Source: Nematostella vectensis
Lineage: Eukaryota; Cnidaria; Anthozoa; Actiniaria; Edwardsiidae
Reading direction: 5' to 3'
Assembly: GCF_932526225.1 (NCBI RefSeq)
Contig: NC_064046.1
Span: 4,278,001-4,342,000, forward strand
DNA length: 64,000 bases
Shown: positions 1-12,937 of the stretch, piece after piece
Numbering within the stretch: position 1 is the first letter of the stretch
Layout of the letters: each line of letters opens with the position of its first letter
Made by a program: the position numbers and the translations under genes
The notes under the pieces: model-generated
The model's input: only the letters and a program-made list of their open reading frames with translations
Databases searched by the model: none
What the model was told of the DNA's origin: nothing

Positions 1-3000
1 GTATTTCCCCCTAGGGCATTGAGGTTTAAAGTTGGTTATAACTGATTAATATAATGCTGTAAAGCACAATTTTGTGTCTCTAGAAAATTCTGTTTAGTCT
101 TCGTCTTCCCGCAACTCGAGTCTCTCTAAGATTTGAACTTTCCGCCATTGTTAGACCTCGAACCGCAGTTTAACATTACTTTGAAAACTTTACGGTTGCC
201 TGAAGAAATTTTGAAAGCGTCATTCTTTCTATTGTCCCGCGCGTAACATCATATCGCTACTAGTTTGACTTTAAACGCGAGTATAGGTCCATTATTCCGT
301 ATACTTTTCATTGTCCTGTTCCCTTTTTTCCAAATATCCGATCAACTTCATTGTTGCCGTAAACAATCCCGTATTATTCAATCCCGTCGTTCCCTTGTAG
401 TTCCTTTATCCGAGTCTCTATGAGTAATTGTCTTGTGTTGAGTACTTTTCGTAGAGGGATGCTTCGCCCTTCAGTAACCTTCGTACCGGGGTCGTGTCTT
501 GTGTTTTCACGCTATTGTTTTGTTTTCTATAAGACCCGTTATCATTCATTCTTTCACCACCACGGTAGCTATTCTTTTCATTCGTTGGACTACACAATTG
601 AGATTCTACGAGGTTAAAAAAATAGTGATTTTTAATCTATTCCGCGCTTACTATGAACCATTCGATATACTCAAGCTCAAAGATCCAGCGCTTTTCTTTG
701 GCCACGAAAAGCTAAGCCCAAATACCTCTACTGAAACACTTGCACTGAAGGCTTTAGCTTCAACCTTTCCCTAGTTGTATAGTTCAAAACATTCCCGCTC
801 TCCCACTTGATTTTGAAGGCTAGAACCTTCCCATCCTTCAGATATTGCTTTTACGTCTTCCGATATACATTAAGCGCCGTAAAGTTTGAGTAAATACTTC
901 TTTATATAGTTCGTAAAAGTTTTGATCGAATTAAAGTGTCCATGGCAATTGCCTGAACTTAAATTTCAATTGTTTCCTGAAGTATTCGCGATTTTTCCAT
1001 TGTCTTTTCCGGGGTTCAATAAAGTTTAAGCATTTTTTGGTTGGCACCTTTGTACAAATGTTGAGCGCCGTGCAAGTCAAAGAAGAAAGATCACAAGAGG
1101 GTTGATAGAAACTTTACTCCCGAATATCCCTTTAGGATCACTGCACGTTTTCTGATACCATTAGATGTGATTTTATCTCAGGAAAACACATGATTTAGAT
1201 TCCAACTCTCTTTTGGATCTCTTGATTTTTTCCCCCGAGAAATATGACGGATGTATTCCCTGCGAGAACAAACTTCAAAATATTATATGCGCGGTAGGAA
1301 TTCGTTTGCATTTTCGAATTATTATCAACAACTTTTCGTGCTACTTATCCTTTGTTGTGCCGATATTGTACTTCCCCAAAGACCTCCACAATAAAGCTAA
1401 ACATTGTTTAAACAGATTTAATTTCTCTGTCAATATTACAATACTTTTGACCAAGCTTTACAATATATTCGTACGCGAAACAAGCCGCTTGGACAATTTA
1501 CAATTGTACACACATAAAGTGGCTACATAGTTGAGCGCGCACGAGCGCTTGCTACCAGCTTTTCAAGCGCGACAGGAAGAAACAGTCAAAAGTGAGAGAT
1601 TTATATATCTCTTGTCAAATCGTATTTTTTTAGGTTATATACTTCTGTACAATATTTACAAGAGTTTTGAGAAATATAGTTTATTGAGCATATCTCTTTT
1701 ATACGCATTTGCTGCCCCCCAATGACAGCGCTGATATTTGCCTTTTCGTGTCAGTAGGTTTTTAGTGAGAATAAGAAACATTCTCAAGAGTTCTGATTGT
1801 CCATGCAATCACTCGAAAACATTAAGAGATCTTTAATTGTCCTCTCATACAACGCCGCGATGTTATGTCAAACTTTTCCACACAAAGAGAAATTGGATCC
1901 CGAATCCAAGCAAATCGCAAGAGAAACATTTGGCGTGTATAGGACAAATCAAAAGCTCTCCCTGTCAAATTTGATTGACTAGTATCTTTTCAATTCTCTT
2001 TAGATACTCAAGAAGCTATTCTCGGGTATACTTGAGTTACTTGCTCGTTAAAGAAGTTTAGGGTATTAGAAATCTTAATTTATCGATTCTGCCTGCAGAT
2101 TAAAGTATTTTAAAGATAGTTAGTTTAGTTGTTGACGAGTTATGCGCCATTCTCGCATGATGGCGGCTCGAGTAGTTATGAAGCGAGAGTGAGAGAGTTC
2201 TTTCGTTAATAGCGCCTTTCAAGCTTCACCTCATGAATCTAAAAGACAACAAGAACATCCAGTCAATGAAAATCAATTTCGTTTATTTTTTTCATCATAA
2301 AATGCTTTTCCTATATCTTAAATTACATATGATATAAGCCTTTCCTATTTTTTTTCAAACATCGCAGAAACGTAGCATAGGGCCAATATATATACATACA
2401 TATGTTACTTTAGGTTTATTCTACAAAAATAAATAAACACCTATATAAATGCCTATTATGGAATAAATGTGGAGAGAGAAAACATTTCATTTGATAGAGT
2501 AAATAGTATTATTGAACCAAGATTTATGCTTTATTATTAAAAAGGTTAACACTTTCATCAACTCTGAACTTATTTGATGCAGTAGGTATGCTTGTTCACC
2601 CGAGAGGTACTTCTAGTTCTACGCTCGTTCTTCATACTTAGCAAAAAAAGACTCTTAAGTAGAGAAATATGCAGCGCGCGGTGGGATAATCTATTGATTT
2701 CCATAGCGTTTACTGAGGCAGAAGCTTTCGCGAGTGTCATGATTTACTAAATAAACCCTTATCGGCATCTTGATATCGGCATGTGTTGAGCTAGCATAGA
2801 TATGTACACTTTTTAGACTAACAATCTCTCTGTCAACAACGCTTAGATCATAAATTTGTAACGTGTCAAGAATCTTCAATAAATTAATTCGGGTTGCCGA
2901 GTCACCTTGAGAAGTCCACGTGCGCTAGCTTAAACCTTTTCGAAATCCTCGTAATCCTATGGCTCTATAACGAGAATTAGTTTAAATGTTGCTTAAAAAA

Positions 3001-4170
3001 CCTTCGAAGTGGAGCCGTATTTTTTTTCTTTGTTATAATGAGAAAGATCGAAAGCATGGTCACCGGAGCGCGTACACGCGTTCCACATGTGCTAGAATCT
3101 GAACAACAAATAACTCCAAATAAACCGTGTTCAGAAGAGAGCATATTGCCGATTTAGAAAGGTTCATCCTTATTATCCACCTAGATTGATACTTAGTAAC
3201 GCAGTACTCAGCGTCAATTCACCCCGAAACTAAATGGCACCTTAAATTGCGCTCGCCGCCAATATGCAAAAATAGGATGGTTTCGTAATGTCCTTGGTCG
3301 AGTTCCGCAAACAAAGTGTCGCGCGCATTGTCAGAAACTTGTACGAAAAAGACGCAAACATGAGTATCATTTGGCTTGTGTTTAGAGGAAATCTAAGTCA
3401 TGTATTTAGAAATTGTTTTGTTTCTTCGTTGACGTTTCTCTCTCATGTTATCACATAAACTGAATTACCGACTTTACATAACAAAAGTACTGCCTGATTT
3501 GTGTTGGTTTGGGGCCAAAGATTAGAGTATTGTTCCAAGGGACGGCCGATGAGCCCAAAAGGAAAGCATAGAGCTCGTAGTCTGGATTCGGATTTTCTAA
3601 TCACTTTCTCCAGTGTGAAATTCCGCCTGGAAGAGAACCGTTTCTTGTTGATTACCCTGCTCGTTCGCAACCAAAATGCGCATATATTAAATCCAATTGC
3701 ACTTTCGAGTTGGTGCGCGTTGAAGCCGTATCAGCTTTCGATTTTGGGCCCCGTGGCCAAGATAAATTAGCGATCAAGACGAATTTATAACAGTGGTATA
3801 GTTGTGCGTGTTAACCAAGTTATTGTGTGGTCTGTGCCATTAACCTTTTTGGCAAATAAGAAATTTCGACTCATTAAACATCATTTAGCGCAGCCCGAAC
3901 GGAAATTTCACCACTAGAGAAAATATAGACCCCTAAATACTGTCATCGAGACCGGCCTCTTTGTCACTGACAAATTAGCACGTACTTATACCTAATAATC
4001 TACGCTCTCTCTCCCTCGACTCCGGTTTCAAATTTAAACTTTTCGAACTTAAATATACCGAACCTGCGTAAACAAGGTCATGGCCGAATCTAAACCCCTG
4101 CACATTGACTATTCAAGGTAGACAAAGGTTTTAACTGTCCTATATGTGAGTACTGGTGTTTTTATATACA
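1..4170. other. Non-coding intergenic DNA downstream of the SOX gene
   Basis: AT-leaning unique sequence. The short open frames here (up to 105 codons, at 1213-1530) have no recognisable domain, no splice-consistent extension and biased residues typical of random AT-rich translation, so I do not call them. It probably holds the 3' untranslated region of the minus-strand SOX gene plus intergenic sequence. No tandem array or inverted repeat stood out. Confidence 0.6.
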
Positions 4171-4983
4171 CTAGAGCAATACCGGTACGTAAGCGACGGG
4201 TCTGGTTAGGTCCTGCTGTGGCTGCCACACTCGTTGGTTACTCAGCTCGGAGCTCGAGTACGCTTTAGACATGGGGTCGGGACTTGACACGGGTGGACTC
4301 GGAGTCGCGTTCATGGACTTCATACCTCTGCTATCCTCCACTTGCGATAGTCGCTGCTGGACCTGCGAGTGGAGAGCCCCCTGGTAGCCCTGACTGCTAT
4401 ACACTGGTCGACCCGCCATCATATCACTCGCGCGAAACGAGTGAGTACTGTCCATGGCGCCGGCGAAGATTTGGCGGGAAGAAGGCGAGCCTGAGTGCAC
4501 ATTCCCTCCATTACTGACACTCGGGTATATCACGGGGTAACCCGGCGACACGGAGTGATGAAACGGCGGTCCACCATTTATTTTCGAATACATTGGATCC
4601 TGGGACAAAGCAACTGAATGAGCTATTGTTTGTGGCAATTGATTCGTCGAGAATTTGTCAACCGCCATCATAGATGCAGCGTACGGGGAGAAGACAGGGG
4701 AAGCGAGGTCTTTCTTCTGCACTGATTTGGGTTTGCGCCGTTTGGGTTTGTACTTATAGTCCGGGTGCTCCTGGATGTGAAGTGCTTGCAGGCGCTTTGC
4801 CTCCGCTATAAATGGCTCCTTCTCTTCAGCCGTCAACATTTTCCACTCCGCTCCTAACCTCTTGCTGATCTCAGAGTTGTGCATTCGTGGATTAATACTG
4901 GCGTAATGCTTTCTCTTGCCTCGTGACCAAACCATGAACGCATTCATCGGTCTCTTCACATGCCCGTCTTCTTGCTTGCCCAT
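4171..4983 (-). CDS. SOX HMG-box transcription factor, SoxB-like, intronless
   Basis: A single 270-codon exon. Residues about 8-86 form one HMG box, a DNA-bending domain that binds the minor groove at ACAAT-type sites. The box begins [20 protein letters not shown] and contains [14 protein letters not shown] and EHPDYKYKP, wording characteristic of the SoxB group (Sox1/2/3 and Sox14/21). A basic stretch (KPKRRKPK) after the box fits a nuclear localisation signal. The remaining ~180 residues are Ser/Pro/Gln-rich and low in complexity, as in SOX transactivation or repression tails, and end in VAYVPVLL. The start is the first ATG before the box, with no upstream in-frame continuation needed. Lack of introns is normal for SoxB genes. 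I infer a nuclear regulator of neural or ectodermal fate; SoxB1 versus SoxB2 cannot be settled from the box alone. Neighbouring DNA is gene-poor on both sides, as is common around developmental regulators. Confidence 0.93.
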   Translation of the reverse strand: MGKQEDGHVKRPMNAFMVWSRGKRKHYASINPRMHNSEISKRLGAEWKMLTAEEKEPFIAEAKRLQALHIQEHPDYKYKPKRRKPKSVQKKDLASPVFSPYAASMMAVDKFSTNQLPQTIAHSVALSQDPMYSKINGGPPFHHSVSPGYPVIYPSVSNGGNVHSGSPSSRQIFAGAMDSTHSFRASDMMAGRPVYSSQGYQGALHSQVQQRLSQVEDSRGMKSMNATPSPPVSSPDPMSKAYSSSELSNQRVWQPQQDLTRPVAYVPVLL

Positions 4984-7900
4984 GTTGTAGGAACTGTGTG
5001 TATACTCTCCGCTGTGTCGCTATGTGATCGCTGAGCTGTGATCGCGAGCTCTGCTCTAGTGAACTGACGTTACCAAAGGAGCAACATCACAGTATTATGG
5101 TACCAGTGGTAGGCGCGTGATTATGGCTCGGCCTGATGGCTATAATGATATAATAGGACAATGCTAATATGGCATTTCAATAATAATACACCAAGTAAAC
5201 AATAGGTGTTAATTATTTGTGGATGAATTATGCATACGCTGGCAAGCACCAATCAAAATGCAGCATCTCCCGGCGGTGGGCTCTCTATAATTCCGATGCG
5301 ACACGTGTTACTGAGAGCTTTCTCGGACGCGTTTATTTTCCCTGTTCGCGTTTTGAGCCCGTTTGCGCGCTGCACGCCGTTCCTACGAGCTCTCCGTCCG
5401 AGGCTACTTGTGATTTCTGGGATTTTAAGGTGTATTTGTTTTTTAATTCAAACAATATTCAAATTTGAGTATTGTTGATGGAGAGTTACAGCACCTGCAT
5501 GGCCGGGCAGGTGTAACCCGGGCCTATGACACCGTAATGATGTGTTTCCTACAATGAGAAGTCGCGCATCTGTGGTCAGCGCTATTGTCTCGCATGCACG
5601 TGTTTCATGAAGAATCCACCTCACTTTCTCCAGGCCCATTGTCATGCTTCTTTTAAAGAGATTTACAAGCCTTTCAGCCTTTTCTCTCTTTAATGGACTC
5701 GACGGAATCATTTGCATAATGAAACCTCTGCATTGTGTCTCGGCGTAGATTTAATCCCGAAGTGAGGTTGTTTCTTCTGGGGTCAATTGCGGTTAGCGGC
5801 GAATCCCATAATGGAGGGTGCTATTGGGTAGAGGCGCGCAGGGGCTTTTCCATTAGCGTGCAGTCAGCCTTTTTTATCGTAGTCGCGCTGCTTTCCACTA
5901 GTGCTAGCGCACATTAAACACGAAAGAAAAACGTTCATATCTGCTCACTGGTAGCCTGTAACATGCCAGCCATCCGGCGCGCTTTTCACACTTATACACA
6001 AGCGATTAGCTCATCCGCGCACCCTCTAAAAGATATCCTAAAAACCCCTAAAAATAAAAGGCGCGTTTTCTATTCTATTTTCCTTCGCACGTTCAATCAT
6101 ACACGGGATTACCTTGCCAATAAACCCCCTACAATCAACTAGATGAGTTATTGTATGCACACATCCGTCACGGGGATAGCCTCATCGATTATCATATCCA
6201 CTGGCCTACAGGTAGGCGGTAGCTCCGGATTACTAGAACTGCCAAAAACCCTAAGTGCTCCGAAACGAGAAAACTAATATTTGCCATGGATTCGAGTGAA
6301 TTTTTGGGTGGAATTTTATTTAATGTTTGCGTTAGCAAAAGCTAAGACAATACGCGGTATTAATGATGTTATTTGCCGTGAAGGAGTTAGTCAATTAATC
6401 GGCGGGAAAATGCGAGGAAATATCTTGAAGGTGTAAAATCGCCCAATTAAGCAAACGCAGATCACCAATTTCCTGTTCGCCCATTCAAAGGCTTAACCAG
6501 AAATCGCGCTTTTTTTCCTTGTCGTAATAATTACCAAAAAATGCATATTTTTCGTTTTAGAAAGAAATCCCACCCAATCTGAGGAGAGTCATGATTTCAC
6601 AGTTTTGCCTTAAACTACTTGAAATGGTATTTACACAATTCTAGGTCAACATTACATTAAAACAAAACAAACTGAAACTGTGTTTTTTTTTTTTCAATTA
6701 TATGTAGTTAGCGGCCGTGTTTGGTTAGCAGAAGCATCCGAGTCAGCTGTTTTTCTGCTTCTCCTTTAATCGCACTCACCGAATCTAACTTGACTCTCGC
6801 GCGAAATATTCCACCGTAAGCTGCCCTTGCTGATAACAAGCAAGAGTAGGTGTACGCTCGGTGGGCCTGAAGCAGGGCTAATATAAGATCTAATAGTTGT
6901 ATCTAGTGCAGGGTTCTCATACCAAACAATGCTTTCTCACAAGAGCGCAATAAACACTCCGTCGATTATATTGTGGAAAGCGCGCTAGACAATACTGCGC
7001 GCGCGAGCGTATTATTTCTCCGATACGCTTGTATTTACAAATTGATCAGTCGCTGCATTCTTCCAAAACAAGGCACAGAAGAATGAGAGAAAGAGTGCAC
7101 ACTTTTATTACTAAAACAACAGATTATCCAGTCCCTCAATGTATGCAGTGATCGCTTTCTTGTTGCTGCAGTGCTGATAAGTAGCCAGGACAATGCTTCG
7201 AGCAAGATAATATTTGTACAAGTATTTCACACTATATGAAAGCACGAGAGTACATAATAGCCATTTCGAAAGAAAGGACTCGGTGCATTATCATTCGAAG
7301 AAGCAGGGGGCATGACTCTACTGTGAAGCCTCTTGTCTTGCGTTGACAATGTGCTAAATAAAAAAAAGACCTAGCAAAACTATAGGCGCTTGTACTAGAA
7401 TAAAGGTATGACCATCAAATGGCTGACTATGTATGTACTTTTGTTGAGCCGTGCCATTGCCGCATTCATAACAGTGCTTTTAACTACGCATTGACTGTCA
7501 CAAAGGCCCAGGGTAATAAAATATTACAGCTAACACTGCCTTAATTCACATTAACATTTCTTTTTTCAAGCGAAAGAAAAGCGCGTGGAAAGAAAGGGAA
7601 AAAAGCTCTTGACGGCTGGCGAAGCGGCTCAGCTGAGCTCAATCGCTAGGTTTGGGGCAAGACGCGAGCGCAAACTCTCAGTATGAAGATACTTCCGAAT
7701 TCAGGGTCGATACAGATGACAAAAACAAACATGTGCTAGCGTAGTGTACGCTATAAAACGGTTTAATTCAAGTGAACTGCAATATCAGAAAGTAAGTTCA
7801 ACTGTATTTATTGACGCTTTCAAAAGAAACCTATATCAAGGGTCTGACTCATTTTGGCTAGGAGCATAGAAATGCGGGGCAAATCATGCATCAAGTTTAA

Positions 7901-10900
7901 ATTATCGATAATATCATTGTGTTGTGAGATATTTTTCCCTTGCCTAATTCTCAAATCTATGGCGCCGATGTATTTAAGGTAAAGACCACGGTATATCAGT
8001 TCTAGAATCAAAGTTTTTGCGGTTTAAGAGTCAAAAAAGATGGAAATATCACCGTTCACTTATTAACTACCTTTCATAAGTAATGAAGGTCAGTCTTGCC
8101 CTGTGGCACGGATATTCAGAAGTAACCATGTAATACCCAAGTCGGCACATTTATTGACTTGTCAGTATCTTCCTTAAAACTCGTCATTTGTGTGTTCACA
8201 AGATCAGCACAAAACGCCTTCAGTGCATGGCCTCTCGGGAGATTAGAGCGCTATAATCTTATGTCGGTATTTTTGCGCGCGCTTAAGATCCCCCGTTTAA
8301 CAGCGTTATCCTAATTTCCACACATTATTGGGAAGTTTTTAGCACAGGAAGAACCGATGGTTATCTTATCGAGGGAGCGAACGGGCGGTAGGAGTCAGGT
8401 GACGCGGGATCTAGGCTGCGATCGCAGTCTCGGCTCACTCGGTCGCATTAGAACCTCAGAGCGATTATCTCGTCGATATACAGCGCACTCTAGCTAAGGT
8501 GATGATCCACTACGTGCGACCGCAGAGCTTTTCTCGCCTATCCACAGACTCATTTAGCAGGAGAAGCCATTACTCCCTAACAAAACCTGGCGAAATTGAG
8601 CTCAACAACTCTATTTGTGCAGCACACAAAACCTTCAACATTACTCCATTCTTATTCTTATCTCCCTTTTCAACCAGAACGAATAAACAAATCGTAAAGT
8701 TCATTCAGAAAAACATAAAAAGAAATATCCCGCGTTGAGTTAAAAATCAGCGCGCATCGATTCGCGCGGCAACGTTATATCCTTAAATTTGTGTTCCGTA
8801 TTTTAGGGGGGTAATTGGCGAGCAAATGGACCGAAGTAGTTAATGCAGGCTGACCAAGTTTGAATAGATAGCGATAACGCGCGATAGTCACCCGCAGAAA
8901 GACTATAATGAGAAGAGAGAAACACCAGTTTATTCTTATCTAGGAGATAACCATAGGAGATACAAGCTTAGGTTAAGACTCCGCTCAGAATCCCAGGGCT
9001 TTGGTTAGCCCAGCTAATGGGTCCTCCTAAGCCAGCAGAACATGCATCCGTCGCCACCTGCTACATGAGGAGGATTTTTTCCCGTAACGCGCGCGAGGAA
9101 ATCGCCAAGTCTATATAGTATTACAAGCTGTAATAACTTATCTTCCCTTCCCTCCAGCGTTTGCGTTAATTTGAAACATTTTAGTATTCCGCCCTTGCAG
9201 TCTGGTAGTCGTAGCCCCCAAAATCGACGCTACTATCAAACGGGTTTATCTGCCTTAAAATAACGCCAGAATATTCAGCATGGGGTGTCCCTCTCCGAAC
9301 CCCCTTTGCGAGATGTGATTACTTGTTCTAGAAGGCGATTTTTAATTCGGTTAGGATTTTGCTGTGTGATCGGTACGAATTAGAGAGTTAATTGAGCATC
9401 TTCGGCCCCGCGGGCACTTGCCTAGCCTAGTCGAAACAATCGCTAGTATTTACATTACATATTAACTCTAGATCCTTGTTGATCTTAGGCTAACTATGGA
9501 AACGGTTACTCCAATATGAAATATGCTATAGCCAAGTAATAGACGCGATATAATTAAGGCTTAGTTACAAAAAGCGCAACTCTTCATTACTTAGCCTTTT
9601 AAATTATAAATCTATTTTTCAAAGCAGTTTTTTTTGGCCGGAATAATTGTTTTAGCGTTGTAATCGCGCGCCTTGGTTATTTATCTTTATTGTTTTTTTC
9701 GTGATTCCAATACAGTTTTTAGCCGATCTTGAAATACGCTCATCGTTATTCAATGGTTTTTCCCGTTAACACTTGTATTTCAAGAAGCTATAAAGCAATT
9801 TCCTCTACCGTAATTTGGGCTCAACTGTCCTGGCCGATGGGAGGACAAACATTTAGCCTTTGTGGAGCGCTTTCCCGCGGTCAAATTAACGCTTATACAA
9901 GCAACTTTTAAAAATACGTGAATTGTCAATGGCAAGCAAAGAGAATGCGACAAACGGATGAGAATAGCATCAATAACAACAACCCACACCTTTGCTTTGT
10001 TATCATGAGGAAAAACAAAACCCGATTTTTTTCTAAATTCATAAAATTACAGTGTCGTTCTTCGCGAAAAGACTCTATTTAAGGCTCTATTTAAGAAGTT
10101 CTTTGTTAAACCACAAAGAGTTGGTTATTTTGATAGATTTATGATGAAAAATAAAAAAAGGAAATTGCTATGAGTATTGAAGTACAAATGCGTGTTTTGG
10201 GCGCACAGCCGCTTAAAACCTTAAACTCCACAGACAATGAAAAGCTCTCAAATTCTCTCCATTTAAAACCCGACTTAAAAGCATTTTTATGGAAAGTTGT
10301 TTTCCGTGTGGGACACAAAAGCGCCATAAGCAGACGTTAACTCAAGTGGGAAAAGATTACGAAAAGTTTTATTCTCGAGAGTGCAATTACGTACCTTTTG
10401 AGGCCAATATAGGATAAAATATTGAGCCAAAAACAATGGGATCGGGGGATCACAAGTATCCGACAGTTGGAGTGAAAATTCACTTTCCTTTTTTTTAATT
10501 TTTAATGTAGAATTTTATGAATGTAAGGCGAATTTTTAAAGGATTCGATATCCCCCTTGAGAACCCTTTGTTTACTCTGGAAACCCGTGCTTATCTAACC
10601 ATTTGAGAGTCCCATACCCGAATGCTGGAAATGTACAAATTAATATTTTTTTCTCCTGCTGAGAGCGAGTTAATCAATTTGGAAGCTGGTTATTTTTCTA
10701 GAAATGACTGAAGATTTATTCAAAGTTGAATTCCAAAACATTAGAATTATTCATTCGTCATTTGCCCCATTTCGAGCGGAATATTCTTTGATTCGCGTTA
10801 TTTACGCTGCATTGAAATTTAAATTCTATTAATTCAGACAAAAAATAAGTGCTTTTTCAAACCATGGCACAAGGATGTAGGACATCCCACGATTGTTTAA

Positions 10901-11862
10901 TGCTACTCTTGCCCTGGGAAAAGAATGGTTTCCTTATCTTTGTGTGTTCGGTACTGAGACAGCGTGAGCAACGCCTCCACGATCTACACCCCGCTGACAA
11001 AACAAATCCCCGAAATCAGGCTTTGAAATTGTTGAATAATTATAATGTCCATGAATCTATTCTAAAAGTTTGTTTTAAAATATCAATTAATCCACGAGAT
11101 TTGTGGTTTTCTTTCGAAAGATAATCCAGAAATTTCATTTTTTTTAAATTTTGATTCAAAGTAATGATCGAAGTGCTGATCGCTTAGTAGCGCGTTTTTT
11201 TCTAAACTAAATTTACAAAAGATATAAAATAACAGCGTTTTCTTTACTATTTGGAATGGTAATCATATCTAATATTTGAACCAAGTATCTTCGTTCCTAT
11301 TAGAATAGAAATATGAAAATCTAAAAAACTTAATCTAAGAATGCTCCAGTACAATATTATCTTAGTAAAAGTAATAATCTTAATCAACTACTAAATAATA
11401 ATTCCAGCTAGAGAATAAAATATGTTTGTATTGATTCAGTAGTGTTAGCGATTTTCAATAAAAACAGCGATAGGCATATAAAATATATTTTTAGTAATGC
11501 ACGATATTTTACAGTCCCATGTTTTATATAGATAGGGAAATAAAGATTGTAGTGATACAGAACTTTTCAATGAAAAAGGGAGTAATTGTTAAATGATATT
11601 TTTTCAGTTCCATGTTTTACTGTTATATTGTTTCACAAACAAAAAATACAGAGCACAAATACAGAGCAAACTTCTTGTAATAGCTATTAAAAATAAAAGG
11701 TTATTGTTATGGTGAAGGAAAGCTCTGTCTTTTACTTAATGTTTTCGAAAATAATGATCTTTGTAGTTATTGTTAAAATGAACAGAACTTCATAGTATTT
11801 GTTTTAGACATTGTAAATCACCAACTTCCAACTTGTCTCAAAATAAACACAACCTGATAGTG

Positions 11863-11930
11863 TTTTTGGAACAATAAACTTTGTCACTTTGTCTGGAGAA
11901 CGAGTTCTTAGCTTTTTATTGTTCCAAAAA
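11863..11930. repeat. Hairpin with 16-bp perfect arms
   Basis: The arms TTTTTGGAACAATAAA (11863-11878) and its exact reverse complement (11915-11930) enclose 36 bases. The loop contains a 26-base sequence (11884-11909) that recurs exactly at 12912-12937. No recognisable transposon ends or target duplication were seen outside the arms. Confidence 0.7.
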
Positions 11931-12911
11931 GAGAAGTCTAGAATGGCTATAATTATTGGGTATTTTCTAGGATTCTAAATAAGCAGGCGAATATGTAAAG
12001 AATATGGCCTACAGCAGTTTTTTTCAATAAGTTTTTTTGTTTTTAGAGCAGACTTATAGCTTGCTAGTGTAATTAGCTAGGTTGGTCAAAACCGTTTGCG
12101 TTTGACGAGATATAAAAAAAGTTAAAATGTTATAAGTATATAAGAAATTACTCGACTATATGTGAAATACTTTTGATATAAAAAAAACTCCTCAAACTAT
12201 GCTTTTGATTCATCGCTTGCGCTAGCCCCCCCCCCCCCCCCCCAAAGAATATTCGATATTGAAAATGTTGTCACAACAAAAGCAGTGTTTTTTTAAGACA
12301 AAGCCATTTTTATTAAGCTTTTATTTTTTTAAATCATTGTAAAAATATTGCACAAAACCCTTAACCATCATCTTGTCTAAAATCTAAAAAGACATTCTAT
12401 CATAGCTCCAAAATTCGAGTGCAAGATAACAGACGCTGTTCGCTTGTTTTTTAGAGTTCAACACAACTCTGAACAACACAGTTACAGATAACATCGGTGA
12501 AAAAAAAATAGATTGTTACCTCTGAACTTTGTCATGTGTGTGTTTGTCATGTATGTGTTGAAGGGAAACTAATCGTCCAAGATTTATAATCCCAATAAAA
12601 GAACTATATTTTCATATTTTCTTATGCTGGTGGACAACGTAAATATATAGTGCCGTTATTGGGTACGAGAAAAAAACTCACACATTTATTTGCATTTCAA
12701 TTTAATTAGATTTGCGACTAGCTAAGCAAAAACACCTTTATCAAGAAATTATCCGAATTTGTATAACTTGGGCTAGTAAAACGGACGAATAAGCAACTGT
12801 TGTGGAAGCACATCATTTATTTGATTAAAGACATCATTTATTTGATTATTTGTACTTCAGTGTTTGATATGGCAATAGCCACATTCATGACACATGTTTA
12901 TGCAGAAAACA

Positions 12912-12937
12912 TCACTTTGTCTGGAGAACGAGTTCTT
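12912..12937 (+). repeat. Second exact copy of the 26-base hairpin-loop sequence
   Basis: Identical over 26 bases (starting TCACTTTGTCTGGAGAACGA) to 11884-11909, in the same orientation, about 1 kb away. Here it is not flanked by the inverted arms. The surrounding DNA is otherwise unique and AT-rich. Confidence 0.75.

Noticed and set aside
1213-1530. 105-codon frame in the left desert
   Set aside because: AT-driven composition and no motif or splice partner.
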